64,000 bases of DNA from Bacteriovoracaceae bacterium. Lineage in GTDB: Bacteria > Bdellovibrionota > Bacteriovoracia > Bacteriovoracales > Bacteriovoracaceae. Every line of letters begins with the position of its first letter. The stretch's first letter is position 1. A program made the position numbers and the translations under genes. The DNA lies in the NCBI GenBank assembly GCA_028378565.1, contig JAONMX010000001.1:62001-126000 (forward strand). The letters run 5' to 3'. Shown piece by piece: positions 1-8,653 of the stretch. A model generated the notes under the pieces. The model did no database searches. It was not told the origin of the DNA and saw only the letters and a list, made by a program, of their open reading frames with translations.

Positions 1-1534
1 CTAATAATATGGAACCTTCATTGGTAACTTGTGGTGTAACTTCTAGTTCAAGAGTTGCAGCAATTTCTTTAAAACTAACTGTTCTATCATCCCCTGTTCC
101 TGTGATCTCTCTAAAACTATTTGTCTTAGATGACTTCAAGGTAGCTTTTTGCTTATTTTGAGTTATCACTTTCGGACTTGAAAGAATTTTACCTTTTGAT
201 TCAGATTCCATAAGCTGAAGTGTGAAGTTTAAGTTTGTTAGTCTTGAGAACCTAGAGATTGATAATCCAAGCACAGATCTCACACTATCACCTGTATTAG
301 ATGGTGCTGAACTAAAGGCAAAACCTGGACCACCATCTGCACCATTAGTAACTCCGTCTCCAACAATTGATGGAGTAGCATCACCTATACTTCCGATCGG
401 ATCATATCCAAAATTAAATCCTTGAGAAAGACCTATCTCTTTTGCATGGGATTCGTTAACTTCAACTATTTTTGACTCAATTAAAACTTGAGGTGTCTGT
501 GTATCAAGAACATCAATAATTTTTCTCAATTTTTCTATTACATCAGGTGTGTCTTTAACAATTAGACTATTCGTTCGAATATCTTCGGAGATATGTCCTC
601 TTTCTTTTGTTATATATTCAATCAGAATTTTCATTAAGTCTTTTGTTATTGCATATGAGATTGGGAATACTTTAGTTACTAACGGTTCTTGCTTTATCGA
701 AGCAAGTTTTGCATTGGCTTCTTCAGTTTGCTCTTTCGTTGCAGTTTTAAGTGTTTGAATCATCAAGATAATTCCATTCTTTTTTGCTACTAACTTGTTT
801 AGACCTAGTACTGTATCTAAGGCTTGATCCCAAGGGACGTTGGACAGATTTAGTGTTAAAGATGGTAATTTCTTAACTTCCTCTGTAAGAATTATATTAA
901 AACCTGAAGCTTCAGAAATCATCTTTAAGATGTCTCCAACTTTTACATCTTTAATATCTAGTGAAATTCTACTTCCAATATATTTCTTTCTTCCTGATAA
1001 AGTTAAATTTTCTAAAATGTCCTCAACCTTCTCAGACTTTGGAACGAGTAACTTTTCGACATTTTCTTCACTGACCTCTGCTTGCTTAATAGAACCCTGT
1101 GCGTTTTCAACTTGTCTCTTGTTAAAAACTCCAAACCTATTTTCGACAACTAAAACAATTCTCTTATCTTTTCGATTAACGATAGATCTAACATTATCTC
1201 GTAACTGAAGAGCAACTCTTAAGTCTGACCTGGAGTCTGGCTTAGGGTATGCTTTTACAAATACGACAGATCCTGAAAACTCTGAGGTATCAAATCCTCT
1301 TAGAACACGCTCTGTAGCTTTTACATCTTTTAAATCTAAAATAATTTGTTTGTCTTCATTTATATTAAACTTACTGGCAACAACATCGTTTTGATCGAGC
1401 ACTAGCTCTATCTCTGACGTTTCACCGTTTTGCCTAAAGTTTATTTTTTCTAGCGTTGAAGAAAACACACTATTAGATGTGAAGATTAGTGCAATTATTA
1501 CTTGCACATTTATTCGAAAAAATCCTTTTTTCAT
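1..1534 (-). CDS. pilQ: Type IV pilus secretin PilQ (3' part outside window)
   Basis: Outer-membrane secretin channel through which the type IV pilus leaves the cell. The reading frame is open from an ATG at 1534 to the left edge, giving about 511 residues without the C-terminal gate. Residues 1-25 form a signal peptide (MKKGF... ending near VFS). An AMIN-like beta domain follows (about 27-110), then a charged linker, then a secretin N-terminal STN/N0-type region around 175-250 (LDIKDVKVGDILKMISEASG), N1-type repeats (TNSLIVKDTPDVIEKL) and the start of the secretin core (IESKIVEVNESHAKEIG, ILSSPKVITQNKQKA). It is last in the pilM-N-O-P-Q run, the conserved order. A 62-base gap separates it from pilP. 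A GGATGA sequence upstream of the ATG is a weak ribosome site. Family assignment is firm; completeness cannot be judged. Confidence 0.93.
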   Translation of the reverse strand, partial: MKKGFFRINVQVIIALIFTSNSVFSSTLEKINFRQNGETSEIELVLDQNDVVASKFNINEDKQIILDLKDVKATERVLRGFDTSEFSGSVVFVKAYPKPDSRSDLRVALQLRDNVRSIVNRKDKRIVLVVENRFGVFNKRQVENAQGSIKQAEVSEENVEKLLVPKSEKVEDILENLTLSGRKKYIGSRISLDIKDVKVGDILKMISEASGFNIILTEEVKKLPSLTLNLSNVPWDQALDTVLGLNKLVAKKNGIILMIQTLKTATKEQTEEANAKLASIKQEPLVTKVFPISYAITKDLMKILIEYITKERGHISEDIRTNSLIVKDTPDVIEKLRKIIDVLDTQTPQVLIESKIVEVNESHAKEIGLSQGFNFGYDPIGSIGDATPSIVGDGVTNGADGGPGFAFSSAPSNTGDSVRSVLGLSISRFSRLTNLNFTLQLMESESKGKILSSPKVITQNKQKATLKSSKTNSFREITGTGDDRTVSFKEIAATLELEVTPQVTNEGSILL

Positions 1535-1596
1535 AAAAATCATCCATGTTAATGAATATACTAGGTAAATTGTATCAAATATTTGAAATTAGTGCA

Positions 1597-2085
1597 TTAA
1601 TTTTCATCACTAGAAATATTGCTAACTGGAATTACTGTTTCGATATATTCATCCTGATCATATACATTAGTAATTTTCTCTACTAACACGACACCACCTG
1701 GAACAATCGCTCTTATTTCAGCGTTATTTTCCCCTAGCCTCATTCCTTCTTTTAAAATAAAGGTGTCATCAGAAAGCTTACCCATTGCAGATATCGTTTT
1801 TGCCATTGCTCGACGATCTTTTCCTAACAATATTCCAATAACTCTAATCGACTCTAGCTTTACTCTATTGATTGTAGGTAGGTTAGAGTAACTGTTATTT
1901 TGCAAATATCCGCCGTAGCTTCTCTTATCATTTTTTAGTTTAAGGTCCTTACGTTTAAAAGGATCTCTCAATTTAAAAGGATCCTTTATTCTTGAGCTTG
2001 AATTCTTAAACAAATCGACTATGTTCTTATTAGCGTATAGGGGCATCGAAAATATGAATAACATTATGACAATAGTATTTTTCAT
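1597..2085 (-). CDS. pilP: Type IV pilus alignment protein PilP
   Basis: Periplasmic partner of PilN/PilO that links the inner-membrane platform to PilQ. The protein has 162 residues: a signal peptide (about 1-18, ending LYA), a disordered basic stretch (20-75, with repeated DPFK/KDPF) that resembles the flexible tail known in PilP, and a C-terminal beta-sandwich (about 80-150; IRVIGILLGKDRRAMAK, LKEGMRLGENNAEIRAI). Most PilP proteins are lipoproteins. Here there is no Cys at the cleavage site, so it is probably a soluble periplasmic form or held by its partners. It overlaps the pilO end by four bases (ATGA type), suggesting coupled translation. Confidence 0.85.
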   Translation of the reverse strand: MKNTIVIMLFIFSMPLYANKNIVDLFKNSSSRIKDPFKLRDPFKRKDLKLKNDKRSYGGYLQNNSYSNLPTINRVKLESIRVIGILLGKDRRAMAKTISAMGKLSDDTFILKEGMRLGENNAEIRAIVPGGVVLVEKITNVYDQDEYIETVIPVSNISSDEN

Positions 2086-2738
2086 TTTTTAGGCCTTTTC
2101 TTTCTTTTCTTTCTAGGTTTTTTCTTCTTTTTATTTTCAAACTCTGCTTCGATATTAGAAAAACCTCTATCAACCTTATGGCTAGGGTTATATCGATAAG
2201 CTTCAATCTTTACTTCACCGTCGATTAACTGGAATCGACCCCTTTGCTTCTTTTGTAATTTACCAAACTTTACTTCTGTTATATTAATGAGCTTTTCATT
2301 ATTACCAACATCTTCCATGAAGCGTAAGAATTGCAAGTAAGTTGCCTGTGCCTTAAGTACGTATTCTTTTGCAAAATAAAAACCTCTATTATTCTCTATG
2401 GAAGGTTGAAGATTTACAGACTTCATATTTAATTTTTCAGAGACTTGTCTAAAGAGTGAAAGATTGACTGTATCATCAACTTGACTAGGTAACTTTTTTT
2501 GAAGCTTTTCAACCTCAATTGCAACTAGCTCAATATTCTTCTTTGCTTCTTCTATGTCTTTAAAATAAGACTTAATTTGTTTAAACTCTCTTTTTTCTTT
2601 TGCTAATTGCCCCTGTATAGCAGGGATAGAGTTTTGCAAGTTTACTAGTTTTTCATTTTGTTCTTCATAGACAGTAAAACACTGAAATGCAGTCAGCAAA
2701 AATATTAACCAATGAATATTTGAAACTATCTTTTCCAT
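2082..2738 (-). CDS. pilO: Type IV pilus inner-membrane protein PilO
   Basis: Bitopic inner-membrane protein that dimerises with PilN in the alignment complex. It has 218 residues: one N-terminal membrane segment (about 8-24), a coiled coil (about 30-80, rich in E/K/Q), then a ferredoxin-like domain (VSEKLNMKSVNLQPSIENNR, YLQFLRFMEDVGNNEKLINI). The C-terminus ends in a highly basic tail (KKKKKPRKKRKKRPKK), which is unusual for the family and would lie in the periplasm. It shares its start base with the pilN stop, so translation is probably coupled. The call rests on architecture plus position between pilN and pilP. Confidence 0.85.
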   Translation of the reverse strand: MEKIVSNIHWLIFLLTAFQCFTVYEEQNEKLVNLQNSIPAIQGQLAKEKREFKQIKSYFKDIEEAKKNIELVAIEVEKLQKKLPSQVDDTVNLSLFRQVSEKLNMKSVNLQPSIENNRGFYFAKEYVLKAQATYLQFLRFMEDVGNNEKLINITEVKFGKLQKKQRGRFQLIDGEVKIEAYRYNPSHKVDRGFSNIEAEFENKKKKKPRKKRKKRPKK

Positions 2739-3358
2739 TAACTTCCTACATTAAAAGGGTCATATATGTTTATTTGCCCTTCAACTTCAAACGACTCCAC
2801 ACGAATACTAACGCCAGATGCATCTTCTTCGATAGTCTTTGAACTTTTTAACTGCAACAGTTCTTTAAAAAATGGATCTGTCCCCACTTGATTAATAAAA
2901 AGTCCAATTTCCTGATATGAATTCGCCCCCCCTTTTAAGTTAACGTATCCATCCCCTCTAATTTCTAGAGTTTCAAACCATAGATTCTCAGGTGCTGATT
3001 TTGCTAGTTTTTCTAAAACAAGAAATGGGTTTGTCTTTTGTTTAATAATTTTATCAACCTGCTCACTTCTTTCTTTTAGCTTACTTATCTGTTTACGATA
3101 AACATTAAGCTTATCCTTAATAAAAGAATTTTTTCTAACTTCTCTTTTAATTTTGTTTAACTCGGCCCTAACCTCAGTAACAATAGCATCAGTCTTTTTC
3201 ATTTCTTTATTATAGTAATCAACAACCATATCACTCGCAAAAAAGTTCACGATGAAAGCTAGAATAATCATTTTAAAATTAAGCTTTGCTAGATCGATCC
3301 CAAGAACGACGGGTGCCTTTAATGCTTTCTTCTGTTTTATGAGGTTAATTTCTATCAT
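2738..3358 (-). CDS. pilN: Type IV pilus inner-membrane protein PilN
   Basis: Inner-membrane partner of PilM and PilO. It has 206 residues and begins MIEINLIKQKKA, matching the conserved cytoplasmic INLLP-type peptide that docks into PilM (here INLIKQKK). A membrane segment (about 27-48), a coiled coil (50-100) and a ferredoxin-like periplasmic domain (about 105-195; APENLWFETLEIRGDGYVNLKG) follow. The gene abuts pilM (stop of pilM at 3359). Family assignment is strong from the N-terminal peptide and context. Confidence 0.88.
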   Translation of the reverse strand: MIEINLIKQKKALKAPVVLGIDLAKLNFKMIILAFIVNFFASDMVVDYYNKEMKKTDAIVTEVRAELNKIKREVRKNSFIKDKLNVYRKQISKLKERSEQVDKIIKQKTNPFLVLEKLAKSAPENLWFETLEIRGDGYVNLKGGANSYQEIGLFINQVGTDPFFKELLQLKSSKTIEEDASGVSIRVESFEVEGQINIYDPFNVGS

Positions 3359-4465
3359 TTACAGTGACCTCATTGCTAAACCAATTACAGAGACACCACG
3401 ATAGGCAATATCATTAATTTCTTCTTCACTTATTTTCTTTGAATCATAATCCATTTTCTCAAATGGATTTATTACAGAAACTTCTACCCCTAGCAATGCC
3501 TCTAGTCCTTCAAGTATTCCTGGTATTTGAATACTACCGCCTGTTATGAAACATGAAGCTAAACTCTCATCAGATGTTGAGCTGACATAAAAGTCCATTG
3601 TTTTTTTGATCTCACTAAAAAATGCCTCAATAACATCATCGACGATGGCCAAAATTTCTTCAGGAAGATTTCCACTCTCATCGCCCGTTACTTTAAGATC
3701 TTCTGCCTCAATATAGTTGACTCCCATCTGTCTTTGGATTTCTTCAGTTATCATCACTCCACCAACATTAATTTCTTTGGTAAAAATGACTGTTCCATTT
3801 TTATAAATCATGAAGGCTGTTTTTTGAGCACCTAAATCAAGCACCAAGTAAGAGTCCGTTTCCTCCTCAAACTTATCAGCTTCTATATATTCAAATGCAT
3901 TAATGACTGAAATCATTCCAAGATCTGCTATTTTAACTTTAAAGCCAGCACCCTCAACCAATTCAATGAATGATTGGATAATATCGTTCCTTGCTGCTGC
4001 AACGACAACATCTAAACCACCACCTTCATTTTCTCCAACGTTATGAAAAGAGATAGAAGAGTTTTCAATATCAAAAGGTAGGTATTGTTCTGCTTCCCAC
4101 AAGACCTGATCTTCAATTTCTTCTTCATCACCACCTGGAAGCTGAAGATGTTTTACAACAGTATTCGGTCCCGTTAATCCAAGACAAGCAAACTTTTCTT
4201 TAATTCCTGCTGTTGATACCGCTTCTTTAATGGCCTCAACAATTTCTTCTTGTTTCTGAATTTCGTCTTCAATTATTGCCCCTTCTGGTAGAGCAACGCT
4301 TGCATATTTAACAAGCTTATAACTTGGCTCTTCTTCTGAGCCTGAAATGTCAATTTGAGCCACCTTCACAGCACTTAAACCGATATCAATACCGAATACC
4401 GATTTTGGACCCAAAGAAAGCATATTCTTAAATGAATCAATAATATTAGATATTGGACTACTCAT
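3359..4465 (-). CDS. pilM: Type IV pilus assembly ATPase-fold protein PilM
   Basis: Actin-like (FtsA-fold) cytoplasmic protein that binds the PilN N-terminus and couples the motor ATPases to the envelope complex. It has 368 residues. The phosphate-1 motif FGIDIGLSAVKVAQ is near residue 24, phosphate-2-like YLVLDLGAQKTAFMI near 207, and an adenosine-type motif ASCFITGGSIQIPG near 304. It is first in the pilM-N-O-P-Q run. An inverted repeat at 4531-4548 lies between it and pilD. A GGAAGG site lies 11 bases before the ATG, a long spacing. Length is typical for PilM. Confidence 0.92.
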   Translation of the reverse strand: MSSPISNIIDSFKNMLSLGPKSVFGIDIGLSAVKVAQIDISGSEEEPSYKLVKYASVALPEGAIIEDEIQKQEEIVEAIKEAVSTAGIKEKFACLGLTGPNTVVKHLQLPGGDEEEIEDQVLWEAEQYLPFDIENSSISFHNVGENEGGGLDVVVAAARNDIIQSFIELVEGAGFKVKIADLGMISVINAFEYIEADKFEEETDSYLVLDLGAQKTAFMIYKNGTVIFTKEINVGGVMITEEIQRQMGVNYIEAEDLKVTGDESGNLPEEILAIVDDVIEAFFSEIKKTMDFYVSSTSDESLASCFITGGSIQIPGILEGLEALLGVEVSVINPFEKMDYDSKKISEEEINDIAYRGVSVIGLAMRSL

Positions 4466-4530
4466 GTCTGATTTCGCCTTCCCTGACTTTAAATACTAAT
4501 TCCCAACTAAATTATACCTATATAAGGTGT

Positions 4531-4548
4531 TTAATTTCAAGAAATTAA
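4531..4548. repeat. 18-bp dyad upstream of pilM
   Basis: TTAATTTC, two A residues, then GAAATTAA: an inverted repeat with perfect 8-base arms in the 96-base gap between pilD and pilM. It is AT-rich with no T-run, so it is more like an operator than a terminator. It would lie about 70-80 bases upstream of the pilM start. Regulatory function is inferred only. Confidence 0.35.
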
Positions 4549-4561
4549 CTAATCTATGTGC

Positions 4562-5338
4562 TTATGTAAAAATAAAGAGACTCATTAACTGAGAGAAATA
4601 CTCGGGATAAAAAAATTGGAAAAAGGCAATGATGACAATAAAAGGGCCGAATGCAATTTTTGTTCTTCTGCCAACTTTACCCAAAATCATCATTGATCCG
4701 ACTATAAAACTACCAAGAAAACAGCTCAAAAATATATTATGAATAATTCCGATAGGCCCTAAGTAAGCTCCTAGAGCACCATATAGTTTTATATCACCCA
4801 TTCCAAGACCTATTTCTCCCTTCAGCTTATAAAATGCCCAAGTAACGATTGAAGGAAAGCCCACTCCGATCACAATACCGAAAACTATATACTGCCAACT
4901 AAAAGTGAGAACTGAGGTTAAGAGCAAAATAACAAAGAGTAGAATATTTAAAATATTTGGAATTATTTTATGTCTCAGATCAATTACAAAAATCGTTAAG
5001 AAAATAGAAAAAACGCCTAATTTCATTATAAAAACTAATGCATTTAGTGAACTTATGTATTTGGGGATTATTAATAGTGCAAATAATCCTGTAATTAACT
5101 CAATCAGAGGATACTGAAGTGAAATTCGTGAATTACACTTACTACACTTACCTCTTAAAAATATATAACTTATTAAAGGGATATTTTCATACCAATGAAT
5201 TATTTTTTCACATGAACCACAATGGCTTCTATCAAAAATGACATCTTCACCTTTTGGTAATCTTAAAATGAGAACATTCAAAAAGCTACCAACGGTTATA
5301 CCTATAATAAATGTAAGGATAAATAGGTAGAGATCCAT
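4562..5338 (-). CDS. pilD: Prepilin peptidase / N-methyltransferase PilD
   Basis: Polytopic inner-membrane aspartic protease that cleaves the PilA leader after Gly and methylates the new N-terminus. It has 258 residues. Two CxxC pairs in the first cytoplasmic loop (CGSC about 40-43 and CSKC about 65-68) match the zinc-binding methyltransferase domain. Catalytic Asp residues are in FVIDLRHKIIP (about 120) and the GxGD motif GLGMGDIKLYGALGAYLG (about 178). About eight hydrophobic segments are visible. It sits between the ABC permease and pilM, as in Myxococcus. Confidence 0.93.
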   Translation of the reverse strand: MDLYLFILTFIIGITVGSFLNVLILRLPKGEDVIFDRSHCGSCEKIIHWYENIPLISYIFLRGKCSKCNSRISLQYPLIELITGLFALLIIPKYISSLNALVFIMKLGVFSIFLTIFVIDLRHKIIPNILNILLFVILLLTSVLTFSWQYIVFGIVIGVGFPSIVTWAFYKLKGEIGLGMGDIKLYGALGAYLGPIGIIHNIFLSCFLGSFIVGSMMILGKVGRRTKIAFGPFIVIIAFFQFFYPEYFSQLMSLFIFT

Positions 5339-5340
5339 GC

Positions 5341-6108
5341 CTAACTAAGCTCCTTATTATCAAATAAAATTGCCAATAGAACTCCGTAAGTTGCAACCAA
5401 AGCAACACAATAGAATAATGCTGTTGTAAAAAAACCATCAGGAACAGCGTGGCTATAAATAACATATTTCTTAAAGTCTATTAAGCTAAAGTCAGGTAAC
5501 AAATAACGATACATATCTATTAAGTTTAATACGAATTCATTATTTTTAATTGAAGTAACTGTTCTTAAGGTTACAAGCTGACAACCCACAATATAGATAC
5601 TCAATGAGGCAATGACAGAAATTACTTTATTAGAAAGCAAAGATAAAATAATAACTAAGAATAACATTAAGACTGCCTCTATTAATATAAAAAACGAAGC
5701 AACAAAAAAGTCTGCTCTTATTGTGGATGTAATAAAGTACATTATAAGATTACAGTTTATAGCAGTAATGACGACGATTGAAAGGAGTATCAATACCATT
5801 CCCGATATTTTTCCAAACAAAAAAGATTTTCTACTTACAGGTTTAGATAACATAAAATATAGTGTTCTATTTTCTATTTCATCTGAAATAAGATTTACTC
5901 CTAAAAAAATGGCAACCCCAACACTCAAAAGGTTCATAAAACCTAGCCCGACATCTATTATCACTCTAATTTGTGTTAAGTAGGTGAATTCAGCCGCGAT
6001 ATAAGTAGAAACAACAACTGCAATTGATAATATGAATGATACGAGCAAGATTCTACTTTTTAGAATTTGTTTGAAAGTGTAAAAGCTGACATTTAAATAA
6101 TTAAGCAT
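5341..6108 (-). CDS. ABC transporter permease in pilus cluster (PilI-like)
   Basis: Inner-membrane permease with about six hydrophobic segments over 255 residues and the NLISDEIENRTLYFMLSKPVSRKSFLFGK signature of ABC-2 type permeases. The ATPase gene upstream overlaps it by eight bases, so the two form one exporter. The order pilA-ATPase-permease-pilD matches pilA-pilG-pilH-pilI-pilD of Myxococcus xanthus, where the ABC genes are needed for pilus function. Substrate unknown. The PilI equivalence rests on position and family and is inferred. Confidence 0.75.
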   Translation of the reverse strand: MLNYLNVSFYTFKQILKSRILLVSFILSIAVVVSTYIAAEFTYLTQIRVIIDVGLGFMNLLSVGVAIFLGVNLISDEIENRTLYFMLSKPVSRKSFLFGKISGMVLILLSIVVITAINCNLIMYFITSTIRADFFVASFFILIEAVLMLFLVIILSLLSNKVISVIASLSIYIVGCQLVTLRTVTSIKNNEFVLNLIDMYRYLLPDFSLIDFKKYVIYSHAVPDGFFTTALFYCVALVATYGVLLAILFDNKELS

Positions 6109-7000
6109 AATTTCCCGAGTATATTATTTCCTCAAGAGTTGGTCTTACTTTTGAGAATCTATCTATCTTAACTTTTTTTTCATGGGCCCATTTAAGAAGT
6201 TGATCATGGTCTCTTTGATCCAATTCGTAACAATAAGTATCACTTGTTTCTTTTAACCACTCTGGAGTATCAAGAATCACTTCACTAAAACGAACTTCAT
6301 ACTTATTTTCACTATTTTGAGAGTCAATGATACCATCAATCTCTCCATTATATTTTAATTTACCGTGGTCTATAACGACAACTTCTCTACATACCTCTTC
6401 AATATCTTGAACAATGTGACTACTAAAAAATATCGTTTTCCCTTCTCTTTTAAGAGAGTTCATCAAGTTCTTAATATCTTTTCGTCCATTTGGATCCAGT
6501 CCGGAAAGAGGTTCATCTAAAATAATAAGTCTTGGGTTATGCAAGAGACATGAAAGTAAACCAATTCTTTGAAGCATACCCTTAGAGTACGTTGACAACT
6601 TTTTAGATAAGGCATGATCAATTAAGAGGTACTCACTGTAATATTTATACTGAGCCTCAATATTCTCTTTTTTCAGTCCAGATAGGCTAAGCATATACTT
6701 TATAAACTCACTACCTGTTAATTCTGGATAAAAGTATGGTCTTTCGGGTAAAAACCCAACATTTCTTTTGATTTGATCCCAGTTATTTCCTAAAGATTTA
6801 TCAAACTCTATTCTACCTTTATCTGCATTGATAAAACGAAAGAGGATTTTAAGTGAAGTTGTTTTACCGGCTCCATTTGCTCCCAGAAAGCCAGTACACA
6901 TTCCTTCTCCTACTTTGAAAGAAAGATTATCTAATACCACCTCTGGCTTCTTCCAAAAGTCTGTTTTAAAAGTTTTTGTTACATCTTCAAAGATAAACAT
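6101..7000 (-). CDS. ABC transporter ATPase in pilus cluster (PilH-like)
   Basis: Nucleotide-binding subunit paired with the downstream permease. It has 299 residues: Walker A GANGAGKTT (about 40-48), Q-loop region NVGFLPERPYFYPELTG, signature YSKGMLQRIG (about 138), Walker B RLIILDEPLSGLDP (about 154-167) and switch His in IFFSSHI (about 193). A C-terminal extension of about 80 residues follows, common in ABC-2 exporter ATPases. AGGA lies seven bases before the ATG. The gene is divergent from the TPR gene with only 14 bases between. Functional link to pilus assembly is inferred from synteny with Myxococcus pilH. Confidence 0.82.
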   Translation of the reverse strand: MFIFEDVTKTFKTDFWKKPEVVLDNLSFKVGEGMCTGFLGANGAGKTTSLKILFRFINADKGRIEFDKSLGNNWDQIKRNVGFLPERPYFYPELTGSEFIKYMLSLSGLKKENIEAQYKYYSEYLLIDHALSKKLSTYSKGMLQRIGLLSCLLHNPRLIILDEPLSGLDPNGRKDIKNLMNSLKREGKTIFFSSHIVQDIEEVCREVVVIDHGKLKYNGEIDGIIDSQNSENKYEVRFSEVILDTPEWLKETSDTYCYELDQRDHDQLLKWAHEKKVKIDRFSKVRPTLEEIIYSGNYA

Positions 7001-7002
7001 TT

Positions 7003-7008
7003 ATAATC
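7003..7008 (+). promoter_or_regulatory. TATAAT -10 element of a probable leaderless gene
   Basis: A perfect TATAAT ends six bases before the ATG at 7015 and no Shine-Dalgarno sequence is present. A transcript from this -10 would begin at or next to the ATG. No good -35 is seen. Inference from spacing only. Confidence 0.5.
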
Positions 7009-7014
7009 CTAATT

Positions 7015-7818
7015 ATGAAGTTCATTATACCCTTATCTTTACTTTTAATAATCATATCAATGAATTTTTATAATTCAAACAAGTTAAAAAGTATTAACTT
7101 TGATATTAACCCTAATGATGAATCTTTAGGAATTGATACTTTACTCATTAAGCTTATGTGTCCTGGACAAATGCGGCTATGCTCTAGTTTATTATGGACC
7201 ACCACAATGCTTACCTCAGATCATCTTAGAACTGGTGATAATGAAGCGTCGTGGATGTATTACCGATTTAACCTTATCTCAGAACTTGACCCTTATTTCT
7301 ATTCTAATTACTCAGTAGGGGGAACATACCTTTCTATTGTTAAAGATGAACCTAAGAATGCAAAGAAACTATTTGAAAAGGGACTTAAATTCTATTCAAA
7401 AGATTTCAACTTAAATTACTATGCTGGATTTAACGACTTATATGAACTTAATAATACAGCAGACGCAAAGAAGAAGTACCAAGCGGCTTATGAGGCTGCA
7501 CCAAGTGAAGCTTACAAACTTCGTATTGCCAATACTCTTTCTAAAATATCTACTGAAGCTGGAAAGCTTGAAGAAGCTTACCGATTTTTAAGTCATATAT
7601 ATAAAAATAGCGATATAGATAATTTTAAAAAAGGTTTGGAGATAAAACTTTACGCAATCAAAGCAGAGCTAGACCTCAACTGCCTCAATCAAAGAAGAAG
7701 AAATTGCTCTCAACATGACTTTTATGGAAGCCCTTATCTTTTAAAACAAGGAATTTATGTAGCTCCTAGAATATGGGAGCCCTACCGGTTTAAAGGCAAA
7801 AAAAAAGGGACCCATTAG
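7015..7818 (+). CDS. Membrane-anchored TPR-like protein in pilus cluster
   Basis: Function not recognised. It has 267 residues: an N-terminal hydrophobic segment (about 3-19) that could be a signal anchor or uncleaved signal, then helical repeats that look TPR-like (DEPKNAKKLFEKGLKFYSK; ADAKKKYQAAYEAAPSEAYK; AGKLEEAYRFLSHIYKN). Four Cys residues occur outside the anchor, including MCPGQMRLC and LNCLNQRRRNC. It lies where Myxococcus carries pilG, between pilA and the ABC ATPase, but on the opposite strand. Its stop codon lies inside the pilA terminator. It is probably expressed from a leaderless mRNA. A pilus accessory role is plausible but unproven. Confidence 0.65.
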   Translation: MKFIIPLSLLLIIISMNFYNSNKLKSINFDINPNDESLGIDTLLIKLMCPGQMRLCSSLLWTTTMLTSDHLRTGDNEASWMYYRFNLISELDPYFYSNYSVGGTYLSIVKDEPKNAKKLFEKGLKFYSKDFNLNYYAGFNDLYELNNTADAKKKYQAAYEAAPSEAYKLRIANTLSKISTEAGKLEEAYRFLSHIYKNSDIDNFKKGLEIKLYAIKAELDLNCLNQRRRNCSQHDFYGSPYLLKQGIYVAPRIWEPYRFKGKKKGTH

Positions 7819-7827
7819 GGCCCCTCT
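7798..7827 (-). terminator. Rho-independent terminator of pilA
   Basis: On the minus strand the sequence reads GGGGCCC, loop TAAT, GGGTCCC, followed by nine T residues. This gives a 7-bp stem with one G-U pair. It lies 27 bases after the pilA stop. The plus-strand TPR gene ends inside it (stop TAG at 7816-7818). Confidence 0.88.
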
Positions 7828-7853
7828 GAACTATACTTGTTAAGTTTAAAAAC

Positions 7854-8471
7854 TTAATAACCTTTATTAACCTCTCTTAAAAACTTGTTTTGATCAACCA
7901 TCCATTGACTGGCATCACCTGCTGCCTCTGCAAAGTCAGAGTCAATAAATCCAATCGCACCTGCAACAAAATAACCACCATCAGCTGTAACACTTGGACT
8001 GGCAGGGTCACCACTATCTTGAAGAGCCGCTGGTGTCGTAATGTTAGTAATCTGAGCAACTGTTGTTCTAGACCCACCAACTAACTTATAGGCTGGAACA
8101 CCAAACTCGGTATCTTCACAATCACCACCGTTGGCAATCACATCGGCATTCGTTCCGTTTGCCGCTGCCGCATTAGGAAAACCTACTGAGTAATAATTTG
8201 CACCTGTATCTGGATCCGTATCATCCCATGAACCGTTTGGTGAAATATAACCTGCATCTCCAAGACAAACTGCAAATGAATCATAATCAGACTGTAATGT
8301 TGTAAGTGCTGAATAAATTGCAGCTAACTGTAATTTAGCTTCAGAAGTCTTTGTCTTCGCTTGATACTTTTTAAAGTTTGGAATTGCTACTGCTGAGAGA
8401 ATACCAATAATGGCAACAACCACCATCAGCTCCACAAGGGTAAAACCCTCTTCGTTTTTAAAGTTTTTCAT
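7854..8471 (-). CDS. pilA: Type IV major pilin PilA
   Basis: Structural subunit of the pilus. It has 205 residues. The short leader MKNFKNEEG is followed by FTLVELMVVVAIIGILSAVA, a classical class-a prepilin with cleavage after Gly9 and Glu5 in the mature chain. The hydrophobic helix (about 10-35) continues into the alpha-1 helix. The globular part is rich in Gly/Asp/Ala and carries two Cys residues (AVCLGDAG and GDCEDTEFG) that may form a disulfide. An AAAGGAG ribosome site precedes the ATG. The gene has its own terminator and a leader of over 180 bases with a 12-bp direct repeat, so it is probably transcribed separately from pilC. Confidence 0.95.
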   Translation of the reverse strand: MKNFKNEEGFTLVELMVVVAIIGILSAVAIPNFKKYQAKTKTSEAKLQLAAIYSALTTLQSDYDSFAVCLGDAGYISPNGSWDDTDPDTGANYYSVGFPNAAAANGTNADVIANGGDCEDTEFGVPAYKLVGGSRTTVAQITNITTPAALQDSGDPASPSVTADGGYFVAGAIGFIDSDFAEAAGDASQWMVDQNKFLREVNKGY

Positions 8472-8492
8472 GCCATGCTCCTTTTTAAAAAC

Positions 8493-8532
8493 CCAATTAA
8501 GATGGATTTGTAATTTTAGACCAATTAAGATG
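8493..8532 (-). repeat. 12-bp direct repeat in pilA leader
   Basis: CCAATTAAGATG occurs at 8493-8504 and again at 8521-8532 (plus-strand reading), a 28-base period, 22 and 50 bases upstream of the pilA start. Same-face repeats this close to a start suggest binding sites for a regulator. No function is known. Confidence 0.5.
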
Positions 8533-8653
8533 ATCTATATTTTGCTTTGTGAAACATTAAGAGTCTCACCAAACTTATTATAATTATAATGCCAAACTCA
8601 TTTTCCACAAATAACTAAAAAGATTTCTCTTCTTTCCTAAATTCAACTAGTTA

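Noticed and set aside
8580..8625. Possible sigma-54 promoter of pilA (TTGGCATTATAATTATAA).
   Set aside because: The -12 TTGCA element is absent, so it does not fit the consensus.
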